From the NCBI GenBank assembly GCA_030695565.1, contig JAUYRZ010000042.1, forward strand, positions 87,879 through 151,878: a stretch of 64,000 bases of DNA, in the 5' to 3' direction. This document shows, in pieces, positions 34,599-43,717 of this stretch; positions within the stretch are counted from its first letter, which is position 1; each line of letters begins with the position of its first letter. The notes below the pieces were generated by a model. It made no database searches and had not been told where the DNA came from. It saw only the letters and a program-made list of their open reading frames with translations. The translations under genes were made by a program, and so were the position numbers. Source of the DNA: Archangium sp. Lineage in GTDB: Bacteria > Myxococcota > Myxococcia > Myxococcales > Myxococcaceae.

Positions 34599-36977
34599 TT
34601 GCAGACGTTGGCGGCCGAGCACACCCGCGTCGAGCCACAGGTCGCGCCGGGGCAGCACATTTCTCCCGCGCCGCCGCAGCGCTGACAGACATTGGCGTTG
34701 CCGCACGCGAACGGAGCGCCGCACCAGCCGCCGCTGACCGCGGGGCAACACGTCTGACCGAGCCCGCCACACGCCGTGCAGACACCGCCATCAGACGGAG
34801 CCACCGCATACGGGCCCGTGCACGCCACGCCGCTGGCGCAGGGCGGCTGGCCGAGGCGGCCACACGTGCCGCCACTGCAGCCGCCGTTGGTGCACGTGCC
34901 CAGCGAGCTCGGGCACGCCGCTGCCGCCGCGGTACAGGTCGAGGTGGCTCGGTTGCAACAGCCACCGCCGGTGCACACGTTGCCGTCGCAGCAGGGCTGA
35001 CCCGCACCGCCACAGGTGGTGCATTGCGAGTTCGAAGCCGCGCAGCTCCGCCCGGCGATGGTGCAGAAATCGGCCGCGCCGGAGTTGTTGTTCGGGTCAC
35101 CGCCACAGCACGTCTGCCCGTTGTCGCCGCAGGAATCGTTGAGACAGCCGCGTCTGCTGCACACGCCCAGCGAGGCGCTTCCGCAAGTCATTCCGTCCGT
35201 GACGCAGATGGAGTGCACGCAGCAGGCGTTGGCCGAACCGCCGCAGCCGTTGTTCGCGCAGCAGGGCGCGCCGTTGGTTCCGCAGGCCACCAGGCTCCCG
35301 CCGAAACACACCGAGGTCGCCGACGCCGGGTTCGCCTGGCCCGAAGCAACACAGGTTCCACTCGCACAGCAGCCGCCACCGGTGCAGGCGTTCGCCGCGC
35401 AGCATGCCTGGCCGGGTCCACCGCAAGTCACTCCGGCATCGACACCTGCGTCCACGCCTGCGTCGACTCCCGCGTCCACGCCTGCGTCGAAGGGCGAGGT
35501 GATGCACGTACCGGTGCCGTTGCAGGTGCCACCGTCGCACGCGGTCGTATTGCTGGCAGGCGTGAAGCGGCACGTTCCGTTCACTTCGCAGTCGTTCGGC
35601 GTGAAGACCATGCAGGCCGCGGGCGTGCACGTGACGGGTGCTCCAGGCACGCAGCCACCGTCGGCCGCGCACGCATCAGCCAGGGTGCAGTTGTTGGTAT
35701 CGCTGCAGGAAGAGCCCGTCATCACCGCGAAGCTGCAGGTGCCCGTGCCCGCCTGGCAGACGCCCGCCGCGAAACAGGCACCCGGAGGCGCGCCGCAGAC
35801 CACCCCGGTTCCTGCGCACGCACCGTTGCCGTCGCAGAGATCGCTCGTGGTGCACGCGTCACCATCCGAACACGCCGTGGTGTTCGGGAGCGCCGCGTAG
35901 GTGCACTGACCTGTCGCCGCCGCGCAGGTGCCGACCGCCGCGAAGCAGGTGGTCGAAGGCGTGTTGCACACCGTCGCCGTGCCGCCGCCGCAGGTCGTTC
36001 CCGTGCAGGTCTCGCCCGTGGTGCACAGGCTGCCGTCGTTGCAGGCTCTGGCCTGGCAATCCGAGTCGGCGCAGTCCGTCATGCCGTCGGCGTCGTTGTC
36101 GGCGCCATCACCGCAGAGCGTCTCGTTCGGCTCGCGGCAACTCGAAGGGGCGCCGCCATCGGGCGAGGCCGCGCAGGTGCCTCCCGTGCCGCACGTCGCG
36201 CCCAGACAATCGGCGTCGCCACAATCGGCCTGCCCATCTTGCTCGTCGTCGATGCCGCTGCTCCCGGCAGGTGGTGCCGACGCACTGCGCGCCTGCCCCC
36301 GCAACGCCCGCTCCGCACGCCTTGTCAGCGCAGTCGGTGTCGGCGCAATCCGTGGTGCCATCGCGATCGCCGTCGATGCGATCTCCGCACGCGCTCTCAG
36401 CACACTTCGTGTTCATGCAGACCGCGCCCGTTCCACACGCGTCGAGGTCACAGCTCGTCTCCGCGCAATCGATGCTCGCGTTGCAGTCGTTGTCGATCTG
36501 ATCGTCGCACCGTTCGGGCACGCCGGGCTTCACGCCGGGGTTCGAGTCGTTGCAATCGACCGGCGGAGAAAAGCCGTCACCGTCGGTGTCGATCGTCTGC
36601 GCGCGCACGAGCAGCAAGGTGATCTTCGCGGGCGGGGTGGCGAAACCGGCGCGCTCGATGGCCGACTCTTCCGAAGGAAAGCTGGGCGTGGTGCACTCGG
36701 CATCGGAGTACCCGATGGCCTTGAGCGTCACGCTCACCGGCAGGTTCTCCTGGTAGATGAGCACGTTGAGGTCATCAGCCCCCGAGGCCGGAAGCGGTGC
36801 GCTCTCTTGGATGATGCCGCCGCCCGTGACGGTCACCTTCACGCAGACCGATGCAAGCGAAGCGGGGTGCTTCACCGTCACGTCGAACCAGGTGGTCTCG
36901 GTCTTCGCGGGGGGGCAGGCGGAGAACACACCCAGACACAATGCAAGCAGGGAACGTGGCGAGGCAGAGCGCGTCAT
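34595..36977 (-). pseudogene. Frameshifted Cys-rich lipoprotein with MopE-like motif and repeat modules
   Basis: Two overlapping minus-strand reading frames join into one protein of ~790 residues. The N-terminal frame (from 36977) has a lipoprotein signal (VFSAC), a beta region and a MopE-like metal-binding motif (DTDGDGFSPPVDCNDSNPG). Near 36257 one base is extra, or two are missing, and the reading continues in another frame as GIDDEQDGQADCGDADC. The rest is Cys-rich repeats such as CGGPGQACCAANAC and a DAGVDAGV tract (~35430-35490). It is either a real frameshift mutation, a phase-variable or slippage site, or a sequence error; there is no long homopolymer at the junction. It would be a surface-exposed structural protein if intact. 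Confidence 0.78.
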
Positions 36978-37044
36978 CGAAACCCTCAGGGAACGGTGGG
37001 GGCCCTGACTAGAGCACGTTCAGCGCCTTCGCTGCGCCCTGATG

Positions 37045-37117
37045 AGGTCCACCTCGGGATCGAACCGAGCTGACCGCTTTTGCAGAGCGGTGCCTTCGCC
37101 ATGAGGGCCAGTGGACC
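37045..37117 (-). tRNA. tRNA-Cys(GCA)
   Basis: The acceptor stem GGTCCAC/GTGGACC is perfect. The anticodon arm is CCGCT-CTGCAAA-AGCGG, giving anticodon GCA, and the T-arm is CTCGG-TTCGATC-CCGAG. The discriminator is U73, expected for Cys. CCA is not encoded. Confidence 0.93.
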
Positions 37118-37131
37118 TTGTGTGGTGCGTG

Positions 37132-37204
37132 CTGGGGCGGAAGGGCTCGAACCTTCAACCAACCGCTTCAAAGGCGGTGGCTCTGCCAGTTGAGCTACGC
37201 CCCA
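37132..37204 (-). tRNA. tRNA-Gln(TTG)
   Basis: The acceptor stem is TGGGGCG/CGCCCCA with G73, as in other Gln tRNAs. The anticodon arm is ACCGC-CTTTGAA-GCGGT (anticodon TTG) and the T-arm GAAGG-TTCGAGC-CCTTC. CCA is not encoded. Confidence 0.93.
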
Positions 37205-37207
37205 ATG

Positions 37208-37279
37208 AGCGGATGGCGGGGATCGAACCCGCGCGTGTCAGTTTGGAAGACTGATGCCTTTCCTCTTGGCGACACCCGC
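37208..37279 (-). tRNA. tRNA-Gly(TCC)
   Basis: The acceptor stem GCGGGTG/CATCCGC has one G-U pair. The anticodon arm is TCAGT-CTTCCAA-ACTGA (anticodon TCC) and the T-arm GCGGG-TTCGATC-CCCGC, with U73. It is only 3 nt from the tRNA-Gln gene. Confidence 0.93.
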
Positions 37280-37293
37280 ATGTGAACTTGAAG

Positions 37294-37367
37294 AGCCCCA
37301 GGTCGGGATTGAACCGACGACCTCCGGTTTACGAAACCGGCGCTACTGCCAACTGAGCTACTGAGGC
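37294..37367 (-). tRNA. tRNA-Thr(CGT)
   Basis: The acceptor stem GCCTCAG/CTGGGGC has one U-G pair. The anticodon arm is CCGGT-TTCGTAA-ACCGG (anticodon CGT) and the T-arm GTCGG-TTCAATC-CCGAC. CCA is not encoded. Confidence 0.92.
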
Positions 37368-37370
37368 GTG

Positions 37371-37444
37371 CACGGCAGGAAGGAGTCGAACCTTCAGCGG
37401 CGGGTTTTGGAGGCCCGTGCCCTTTCCACTGGGGCTGACGAAGC
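37371..37444 (-). pseudogene. Degenerate tRNA-Trp(CCA)-like gene
   Basis: The T-arm (GAAGG-TTCGACT-CCTTC), D-arm (GCCC/GGGC), anticodon loop CTCCAAA (anticodon CCA) and G73 identify a Trp tRNA. However, the 5' acceptor strand GCTTCGT does not pair with the 3' strand CTGCCGT. Position 8 is C instead of U, and the last anticodon-stem pair is C-A. Only 3 nt separate it from tRNA-Thr. It looks non-functional. Confidence 0.6.
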
Positions 37445-37530
37445 GCCCGAAAAGCTCCTGACGGCATTTTTGGGCGAGGCGCGCGCGGTGGGTGGTGGCT
37501 ACCAGTTCTTGCATCACCAGGAGGCGAGCC

Positions 37531-37758
37531 ATGGAGACGACCGGAATCATCGGCGCGGGAAATGTCGGCAACGCATTGGCCCATGAGCTGGTGAAAGACG
37601 TCGGCGCGTTGCTCGCAGGTAAGATCGTCGTCGACGTCACCAACGCGATCGACGCCGGCATGACCCTGGCGGTCGGCTTCACCACCAGCGGCGCGATCCA
37701 GTTCGGCTACGTTCTCGGCCGGGGAACGCAGATCGGCTTCAAGCTGCTTCAGGCCTGA
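37531..37758 (+). pseudogene. Relic of NADP-binding (F420-reductase-type) oxidoreductase, internal deletion
   Basis: The 75-codon frame starts with the Rossmann motif METTGIIGAGNVGNALAHEL after a good AGGAGG site. It then jumps directly to AGKIVVDVTNAID, a motif that in family members lies ~60 residues further on. The end (GFTTSGAIQFGYVLGRG) is also shortened. It reads as an in-frame internal deletion plus C-terminal loss. It could still be translated but should not be active. The pirin gene follows 11 nt later. Confidence 0.65.
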
Positions 37759-37769
37759 GGGGGAACACG

Positions 37770-38642
37770 ATGGGTCTCATTTCGCTCAGGCTCACCGCCA
37801 AGCCGGCGCAGGTGGCTGACTTTCCCGTGCGGCGGGCGCTGCCTCAACGCGAGCGGCGGCTGGTGGGGCCTTTCTGCTTCATCGATCACATGGGCCCGCA
37901 CACCGCGGTGGGCCTCGCGGGTGGTGGCGTCGGGCCACACCCGCACATCGGGCTCGCGACGGTGACGTATCTGTTCGAAGGCGAGACGTTGCATCGCGAC
38001 AGCCTGGGCACGGAGCAGGTCATCACGCCCGGAGACGTGAACTGGATGTCGGCCGGCAGCGGCATCGTGCACAGCGAACGCACTCCGAAGAGCCACGTGG
38101 GCAAGCAGGGCGTGATGCACGGCCTGCAGGTCTGGGTGGCGCTGCCCGCCGAACTCGAGGAGTCAGCGCCTTCGTTTCAACACGTAAGCAAAGCTGCGTT
38201 GCCTTTCTCCTTCGACGAGGGCGTGGGGCTGCGCGTGGTGCTGGGTGACTGGCTGGGCTCGCGCTCGCCGGTGAAGCTGGCCTCTCCGACGGTGTACGCG
38301 ATGGCCGAGCTCCTGCCCGGCGCGGCGTTGGAGTTGCCCGCGCAATACCCGGAGCGGGGTTTCTACGTGGTGGAAGGTGAAGTGGGCGTCGACGGCGCTT
38401 CGTTCACTGCGGGCGAGGTCGCGGTGTTGACCCCGGGGGCGTCGGGGTTCATGACCGCCTTCACGAAGAGCCGGGTGGCGGTCTTCGGAGGCGAGCCGCT
38501 CGAGGGGCCCCGCTTCATGTGGTGGAACTTCGTGTCGAGCCGCAAAGAGCGCCTCGCGCAGGCGAAGGACGATTGGAAAGACCGCCGCTTCGCCTTGATC
38601 CCCGGCGACAGCGAAGATCGCATTGCGATGCCCGGCGAGTGA
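37770..38642 (+). CDS. Pirin family protein
   Basis: The 290-residue bicupin protein has the pirin N-terminal motif: VGPFCFIDHMGP, GVGPHPHIGLATVTYLFEGE and VNWMSAGSGIVHSE. The two His and downstream residues are the usual metal ligands. Pirins bind Fe or Ni and act as quercetinases or transcription cofactors. It is 11 nt downstream of the truncated oxidoreductase, probably a former two-gene operon. A second pirin is at 55489. Confidence 0.93.
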   Translation: MGLISLRLTAKPAQVADFPVRRALPQRERRLVGPFCFIDHMGPHTAVGLAGGGVGPHPHIGLATVTYLFEGETLHRDSLGTEQVITPGDVNWMSAGSGIVHSERTPKSHVGKQGVMHGLQVWVALPAELEESAPSFQHVSKAALPFSFDEGVGLRVVLGDWLGSRSPVKLASPTVYAMAELLPGAALELPAQYPERGFYVVEGEVGVDGASFTAGEVAVLTPGASGFMTAFTKSRVAVFGGEPLEGPRFMWWNFVSSRKERLAQAKDDWKDRRFALIPGDSEDRIAMPGE

Positions 38643-38655
38643 GGGGCCGTCGAGA

Positions 38656-39044
38656 ATGGTCAGGGCGCACCTCGGTCTCGTGCACGCGCTCGCCAGCAAG
38701 TACGCCCATCGCGGCCTCGACAAGAGCGACCTGCTCCAAGAAGGCTCGATCGGGTTGATGCGCGCGGTCGAGAGGTTCGATCACCGGCGCGGCTATCGCT
38801 TCTCCACCTGCGCCCGCTGGTGGATCCGCCAGGCCATCACCAGCGCCATCGCCGATCACGGCCGCACGGTGCGTGTGCCGGTGCACCTCAACGAGCAGGT
38901 GCTCCACTTTTGGCGGGTCTCCAACCGGCTGGCCCAGAAGCTCGGCCGCGCACCCGCGAGCGCAATCGGCAGATCGAATCGAAGGCGCTCAAACGGCTGC
39001 AGCTGCGCGGGCGGACCCTGCAGCTCGACGCCTTCCTGGCCTGA
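38656..39044 (+). pseudogene. Relic of sigma-70 family factor with large internal deletion
   Basis: The first 60 codons are region 2 of a primary-type or RpoH-type sigma factor: VHALASKYAHRGLDKSDLLQE, FSTCARWWIRQAITSAIADH and RTVRVPVHL. After LAQKLGRAPA the frame is broken. In the +2 frame the C-terminal tail of region 4 appears at once, RQIESKALKRLQLRGRT, ending at 39044. Region 3 and most of region 4 are gone and region 1 is absent. The gene is therefore dead; a start at 38656 is nominal. Confidence 0.75.
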
Positions 39045-39063
39045 GCCCGGATATACGGGCCCG

Positions 39064-39507
39064 ATGAACTGGATCGGGCTGGCGCTGGCGACCGCGATTG
39101 CCTTCGGCGCGTACAACATCTTCATCAAGCTCGGCGCCGGCAAGATCGATCACGTGCTCGGCGCCGTGGTGCTGCAGGTCGTCGCGGCGATTCTGGGCGC
39201 GACGTACGCGGTCATGTTGAAGGTGGGCGGCCGCACGCTCGAGGTCACCCGCACCGGCGTCCTGTACGCGGTGCTCGCGGGCATCGCGGTCGGCCTGGCC
39301 GAGATCCTCACCTTCCTCGTGTTCGCGCGCGGTGCACCCGCTTCGTTGGCCACGCCGATCATCATGGGGGGCTCGATTCTGCTCACCTCGGTGCTGGGCA
39401 TCGCCGTGTTGCGGGAACGGCTGGGGCTGCCGCAGGCGCTGGGGATCGTGTTGATCGCCCTCGGCATCGCGCTCGTCTCTCGCGGGGTGCCCGTTCAGAC
39501 TTCCTGA
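39064..39507 (+). CDS. EamA/DMT-family half-size transporter
   Basis: The 147-residue protein has about five hydrophobic segments and the single EamA-domain layout (MNWIGLALATAIAFGAYNIF, then LLTSVLGIAVLRERLGLPQALG). Half-size members are thought to pair as dimers to export small metabolites. The substrate is unknown. The ATG at 39064 is 20 nt past the sigma relic. It appears intact despite lying between relics. Confidence 0.85.
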   Translation: MNWIGLALATAIAFGAYNIFIKLGAGKIDHVLGAVVLQVVAAILGATYAVMLKVGGRTLEVTRTGVLYAVLAGIAVGLAEILTFLVFARGAPASLATPIIMGGSILLTSVLGIAVLRERLGLPQALGIVLIALGIALVSRGVPVQTS

Positions 39508-39566
39508 GGTCTGACCTCCAGGACGACGATTGGATCGCCGCGCGCCCGGGCGTCACCGTCTTTCCC

Positions 39567-39760
39567 ATGAACGAAAAACTCGAGTTCGTGGTGCGGGCCC
39601 TGCTGATTGGTATCGGCGCGACGATGGTGATGGATGTCTGGGCGCTCTTGCTCAGACAGCTCGGCATCCCTTCGCTGAACTTCGCCTTCCTGGGCCGGTG
39701 GATCGGCCATCTGGCTCACGGCCAGTGGATGCACCAGAGCATCGCCAAAGCGCCGCCAGT
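39567..39760 (+). pseudogene. N-terminal relic of DUF2938-type membrane protein
   Basis: The first ~65 codons match the start of DUF2938 proteins: GATMVMDVWALLLRQLGIPS, then FLGRWIGHLAHG and SIAKAPPV. The frame then becomes Arg/Pro-rich and loses membrane character, indicating a frameshift or truncation near 39760. The following 270 nt hold short coherent stretches in two other frames but no complete gene. Confidence 0.6.
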
Positions 39761-39981
39761 CAGAGGCCCTGGGCGCGGGCATCGCCTCGTGGAAGACGCC
39801 CACGCCGCTCTTCAACGCCGGCAAGAGCGTGGTCACATGCGGACACCGCGAAGCAGGCGCAGGCCCAGGGTGAGGTCGAGCTGCTCCTCGAATCAAAAGA
39901 ATCCGTGCGGGTGTTGTTCGCCCATGCCGCAACCCGTTCGCAAGATCCCATCCTGCTGGCCGCCAGGTCGATCCTCAGTCC

Positions 39982-42648
39982 TCAGGGGCAGGTGGCCACC
40001 AGCTCGATTGCCAGCCCCGTCTGACTGAACAGATAGAGATGTTCGGTGTTGCCCACCCGCGCCTTGTGCATCGCCGCGGCCCAGTGCGCACCGAAGCCAT
40101 CGAGCCCGGGGGAGGCGGCCTCGAGCGAGACGCGCTTCCAGGTGCCCAGCGGCGGCGTCTCGAGTGAGAGCTGGTACAGCGCGCTCGCGCTCAGCGCGAA
40201 GGCCTGCCCGCACAACGAGCCGTAGTTGAGCACCGTCGGCAGCGGCGCTTCGGGTATGGGGGGCGAGATGGGCACTGGCACGGGCAGGCCGAACACGCGG
40301 CCATCCGACGTTCCCACCCGGCCGCGTTTCCCTTCCATCCACACGGCGACGGCGACGGCGGTCGTCTCACCCAGCCGCAGCTCGTCGGTGAGCCAAAGGG
40401 TGGGGCTGTGCACCACCACGCGGAAGAGGCGTTGCTGCTCCACGGTGTAGCCATCGAGCAGGGGCCCGGTGCCCGCGTCACCCCGATCGAACGCGGCGAA
40501 GGCGAGCGACTGAATGTCGGCAGACGGCAGGGGCACCGCCTTGATGCCGATGCTGGGAACGCCCGCGTCGCTGGCCAGCAGCCGGGAGTCGGTGGCCCAG
40601 ATGCGATCACCTGCGCCCACGATGAGCCAGGGCAAGCCCTCTGCATCGGTGGCGATCGTCGAGAACGCCCTGGTGCCGCTGGCGTCGATCAGCATGCCGC
40701 CTACGGACGAAGGAAGCAGATCGTCGGAACGCGCGAAGACGGCGTGCGGCAGAACCGGATCGCCGGGCATGCTGCTCAGCTTTCGGAGCATCGGCTGCAC
40801 GGCGAGCGTTTGGCCGCCCTGGGTGCCTTGCCGGCCCGTCGAGCTGATCATCCAGTCCGGGTTCTCCGTCACGCTGCCGGCGATGTAGAGGTTCGAGAAG
40901 TTGGCGAGTCGCATTCCGAGCGGGCTCGACAAGCCGCTCGGCGGCGTCCGGAACTGGGCGGACTCGTCGATGACGTCGTCGTTGTAGGTGCCGAGCAGCC
41001 CCGGCCCGCCTGCGACCCGATCGGGTGCAGTGGCAGAGAGCATGGTCTCGCAGCCGGGCAGCGGGCACCTTCGGGGAATGCCGACCTCGTCGAGACCCTG
41101 CAGTCCCTCTGTCTGCGCGGAGACCTGGTAGCCGCGGCTCACGCTCAGCGGCAAGCTCACTGGGTCGAGGCTGCAACCGCCATCGAATGAGAGGTGCCGG
41201 TAGCCCACCACGCTCGCGCCTCCATCGGCAGCCGTGCGCTGACACAGCGCCAGCACCGCCGAGTTCAAGGTGTTGAGCGACTCGATGCCGGTCTTCAGCA
41301 ACACTTCGCCCGGGCCGCACGCCGTACACGGACCGTACTCGGGGTCGAAAGCAAGCGAGTCACACGGGGCCTTGTTCGGCTCGGTGTACGGACGCTTGAA
41401 GACGGACAGGCGGCGATCCTGATCGGTGATCGCGGTGAGCAGGCGCTTGTCGCTTTCGTACGAGAGCCGATCGAGGGGCGTGGGGGTGGCCGAGCACGCA
41501 TCGCTCAAACCGGGCAGCGCCATGCGGCGCCAGACGGGCGCGGCGACCAGGCCTCCGTCGAGCGCGAGGTACGAGGAGCCTTGGCGCGGAGCGAACCAGG
41601 GGCCAGCCGTGGTCGCAGCCAGCGCCGAGCGCCGCCCGAGGTTGTCGGCATCGACGAAGGCGACGTCGGTGACCGTCGCGCTCAGCGTGGTGACCTGAAA
41701 GACAGACGGATCGCATTGCGTGATCGACATGCTGTCACGACCACACAACCCGACCGTGGTGCCTGAGAAAGCGGCCAGCTCTTCCTGCGGAAAAGCGGAG
41801 CTGTCCCCCACGGCGTAGCGGAACTCGGCGTTCGCCAGCCCAGGGAAGACCAGCAAGGCCGCGCCGCCGTCGAGCGCATCGCGGTAGTCCACGATGCCGC
41901 TCGAGTCGGACACGAGCAGGTGGTTCGAGAACTCCACGAGCGCGTGGGGCGGCCGGATCAGAGGCGTCGACTCGCGCGAGGAAGAAAACGTGGGCCCCGG
42001 GTGCGCCGCGGTGTTCGTCACCACGAAGAGCCCGCCGTCGGCGGTGAAGGTCATCCGGTTGTTGGGAAAGCTGTTGCTGAGGTCTGCGCGCGTGACGCTC
42101 ACCTGGAGAAGCTCGACTTCGGAGGGCAACAACGGGCTCACCTTCGCCAGGGTGAAGGTGACCGAACCGGCCTGGAGACCCTGCGCTGCCACGTCGACGC
42201 ACGCACCTTCGGGGCCGCACCGCCACGTCGCTTCGCAATCGGAGTCGCTCACGCACAGGTACGCCGCGCCCGCGTCGAGCGGGTGACAGACCTGACCGCG
42301 CACCTCGCGGCCGCAGCGCCACCCCGGCGCGCAGTCACCCGCATCGGGGATCGCTTCCGCAGCCGTCCTGCACGAACGATCCTGAGCGGCAGCGCGGTCG
42401 TAACAGACGCGCTCCGTCCCACAGTGCCAGGTGGTCGAGCAGTCAGCCGAGCTCTCGCAGGCATACGGCAACGCCTGACCAGGGTTCAGGCAGTAGCCGG
42501 AGAGCCCACAGCGCCACCCTCCGGGGCAGGCGTTGAGCCCTTCGAGGCGATCACACGCGTAGAGCCGGGGCACCTCGTCGACGAGGCTGTTGGTGCAGCC
42601 GCTCAACGAAAGCGCCAGCAAGCCGAACAGTCGCAGCGTGGTCTTCAT
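39982..42648 (-). CDS. Large Cys-rich lipoprotein, unknown function
   Basis: The 888-residue product has a lipoprotein signal (LALSLSGC). About four Cys-rich modules follow in the first ~170 residues, with the pattern WRCGxxxxCxD (TWHCGTERVCYD, WRCGPEGACVD). The rest is a long non-repetitive beta-rich region, possibly propeller-like, with no catalytic motif I recognise. Its ATG overlaps the TAA of the upstream gene by one base (TAATG), so the two are coupled. It is likely an outer-membrane or surface protein. Confidence 0.8.
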   Translation of the reverse strand: MKTTLRLFGLLALSLSGCTNSLVDEVPRLYACDRLEGLNACPGGWRCGLSGYCLNPGQALPYACESSADCSTTWHCGTERVCYDRAAAQDRSCRTAAEAIPDAGDCAPGWRCGREVRGQVCHPLDAGAAYLCVSDSDCEATWRCGPEGACVDVAAQGLQAGSVTFTLAKVSPLLPSEVELLQVSVTRADLSNSFPNNRMTFTADGGLFVVTNTAAHPGPTFSSSRESTPLIRPPHALVEFSNHLLVSDSSGIVDYRDALDGGAALLVFPGLANAEFRYAVGDSSAFPQEELAAFSGTTVGLCGRDSMSITQCDPSVFQVTTLSATVTDVAFVDADNLGRRSALAATTAGPWFAPRQGSSYLALDGGLVAAPVWRRMALPGLSDACSATPTPLDRLSYESDKRLLTAITDQDRRLSVFKRPYTEPNKAPCDSLAFDPEYGPCTACGPGEVLLKTGIESLNTLNSAVLALCQRTAADGGASVVGYRHLSFDGGCSLDPVSLPLSVSRGYQVSAQTEGLQGLDEVGIPRRCPLPGCETMLSATAPDRVAGGPGLLGTYNDDVIDESAQFRTPPSGLSSPLGMRLANFSNLYIAGSVTENPDWMISSTGRQGTQGGQTLAVQPMLRKLSSMPGDPVLPHAVFARSDDLLPSSVGGMLIDASGTRAFSTIATDAEGLPWLIVGAGDRIWATDSRLLASDAGVPSIGIKAVPLPSADIQSLAFAAFDRGDAGTGPLLDGYTVEQQRLFRVVVHSPTLWLTDELRLGETTAVAVAVWMEGKRGRVGTSDGRVFGLPVPVPISPPIPEAPLPTVLNYGSLCGQAFALSASALYQLSLETPPLGTWKRVSLEAASPGLDGFGAHWAAAMHKARVGNTEHLYLFSQTGLAIELVATCP

Positions 42649-43454
42649 TAGAAGCTCCCCGCGAACGCGACACCCGAGCCGGTGAACATCATCGCCACCG
42701 AGACCTCACCGCTCGCAGGCCCCGAGGGCAGCAGGTAGATGCCCACGCCGATCAACGCCGCACCGCCGCAGAGGGCCGCCAGACCGATGCTCTTCTGCAC
42801 CGCGAGCTCGTCTCCCTTCTGCTGGTAGTAGGCGGGGTTCTCCAGCAACCCCGAGGTGCGTTCACCCGACTCGAGGTCGTGACGGAACTGCTGCTCCTGA
42901 ATCAGGGCCGAGGCGCCCAGCGCCAGACCGACCGCGGCCGCTGCGCTTCCGGCGCCGATGAAGGCGAAGCCGGGCACTTTGGAGGGGCGCGGCGGAGGTG
43001 GCGTGGCGGTCGCTTCAGCCAGCGCCCAGGGCAGCAACTGGCGCAGCGTCTCCGCGTCACGCGCGATGCGAATCGAGCGGGCCACCACCTGCGATTTCGA
43101 CACGTCGATCATCTGCATCGACAGCTGCAGGGACGGGCCGATCTGGCTGATGGTTCCGCTGAGCAGGTACGGCGCGCCCATCGCACCGGCGAGCTCGGTC
43201 AGGCAGCTCGAGGCTTCCGCGCACCCCATCAGCTGCTTCTGCCGCTCGAGCCCGAGAATCGTCTGCACGTCTTTCGAGGTGAGGCTGCGGAAGTAGCCGC
43301 GGCGATCGATCTCCGGACCCACGCCGTCGGAGATCGATTCGGCGGTGGCCGCGTCGACCCCTCGTACGGTGAACTGCTGCACCAGCAACCGGGGCACTTC
43401 GGGGGAGGCGGTGGCGGCCACCAACTGCAGGACGAGCGGGAAGGCGACTGGCAT
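42648..43454 (-). CDS. Secreted/membrane protein with FlgO/CsgG-like N-terminal region
   Basis: The 268-residue protein starts with a short signal (MPVAFPLVLQLVAATA). Its first ~150 residues resemble the fold in which an envelope protein scans for existing components, as in FlgO or CsgG-like lipoproteins (VQQFTVRGVDAATAESISDG, GAPYLLSGTISQIG). Two hydrophobic segments near the C-terminus separate a charged loop. The resemblance is by pattern only. It is coupled to the 888-residue lipoprotein and is preceded by TAAGCT 6 nt before the ATG. Confidence 0.68.
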   Translation of the reverse strand: MPVAFPLVLQLVAATASPEVPRLLVQQFTVRGVDAATAESISDGVGPEIDRRGYFRSLTSKDVQTILGLERQKQLMGCAEASSCLTELAGAMGAPYLLSGTISQIGPSLQLSMQMIDVSKSQVVARSIRIARDAETLRQLLPWALAEATATPPPPRPSKVPGFAFIGAGSAAAAVGLALGASALIQEQQFRHDLESGERTSGLLENPAYYQQKGDELAVQKSIGLAALCGGAALIGVGIYLLPSGPASGEVSVAMMFTGSGVAFAGSF

Positions 43455-43460
43455 GGGGGG

Positions 43461-43466
43461 AGCTTA
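43461..43466 (-). promoter_or_regulatory. -10-like box TAAGCT, leaderless candidate
   Basis: TAAGCT ends 6 nt before the ATG at 43454; the gap is CCCCCC. Confidence 0.45.
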
Positions 43467-43540
43467 CTGATCAAGGAGGAGCCCGCTGTTCATTCTCTCC
43501 CGCTGACCAACGTTCACCCCTCCTGGCCCCCGTGAGCGGG

Positions 43541-43546
43541 TAGCTT
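43541..43546 (+). promoter_or_regulatory. -10-like box TAGCTT, leaderless candidate
   Basis: TAGCTT ends 9 nt before the ATG at 43556. It lies between GCGGG and CCCGC, a small palindrome like the one at 11279. Confidence 0.4.
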
Positions 43547-43555
43547 TGCCCGCCG

Positions 43556-43708
43556 ATGCTCACTTCTGCGCTCTTGGTTTGTGTCTTCAGCTGCTCAGGG
43601 AGGGGCAGACCGCGCGAGAGCTTCAATACGTCTCGTGGCGCATCGACGCTTCCGATGACCGCGATGGCGCCTTCGAATACCCAAGCGAGGTTGTGGCTCC
43701 GGCGCTAG
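43556..43708 (+). CDS. Possible 50-residue small lipoprotein
   Basis: A 50-codon frame starts MLTSALLVCVFSCSG, a short but plausible lipoprotein signal with Cys13. The remainder is Arg- and Ser-rich with no recognisable domain. The next gene starts 9 nt after its stop. It may be a real small protein, a leader peptide, or chance. A -10-like box 9 nt before its ATG supports transcription from here. Confidence 0.4.
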   Translation: MLTSALLVCVFSCSGRGRPRESFNTSRGASTLPMTAMAPSNTQARLWLRR

Positions 43709-43717
43709 AGGGGCTCG

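Noticed and set aside
35024..36622. Plus-strand ORF of 532 codons
   Set aside because: It is Arg-rich and antisense to the Cys-rich lipoprotein repeats.
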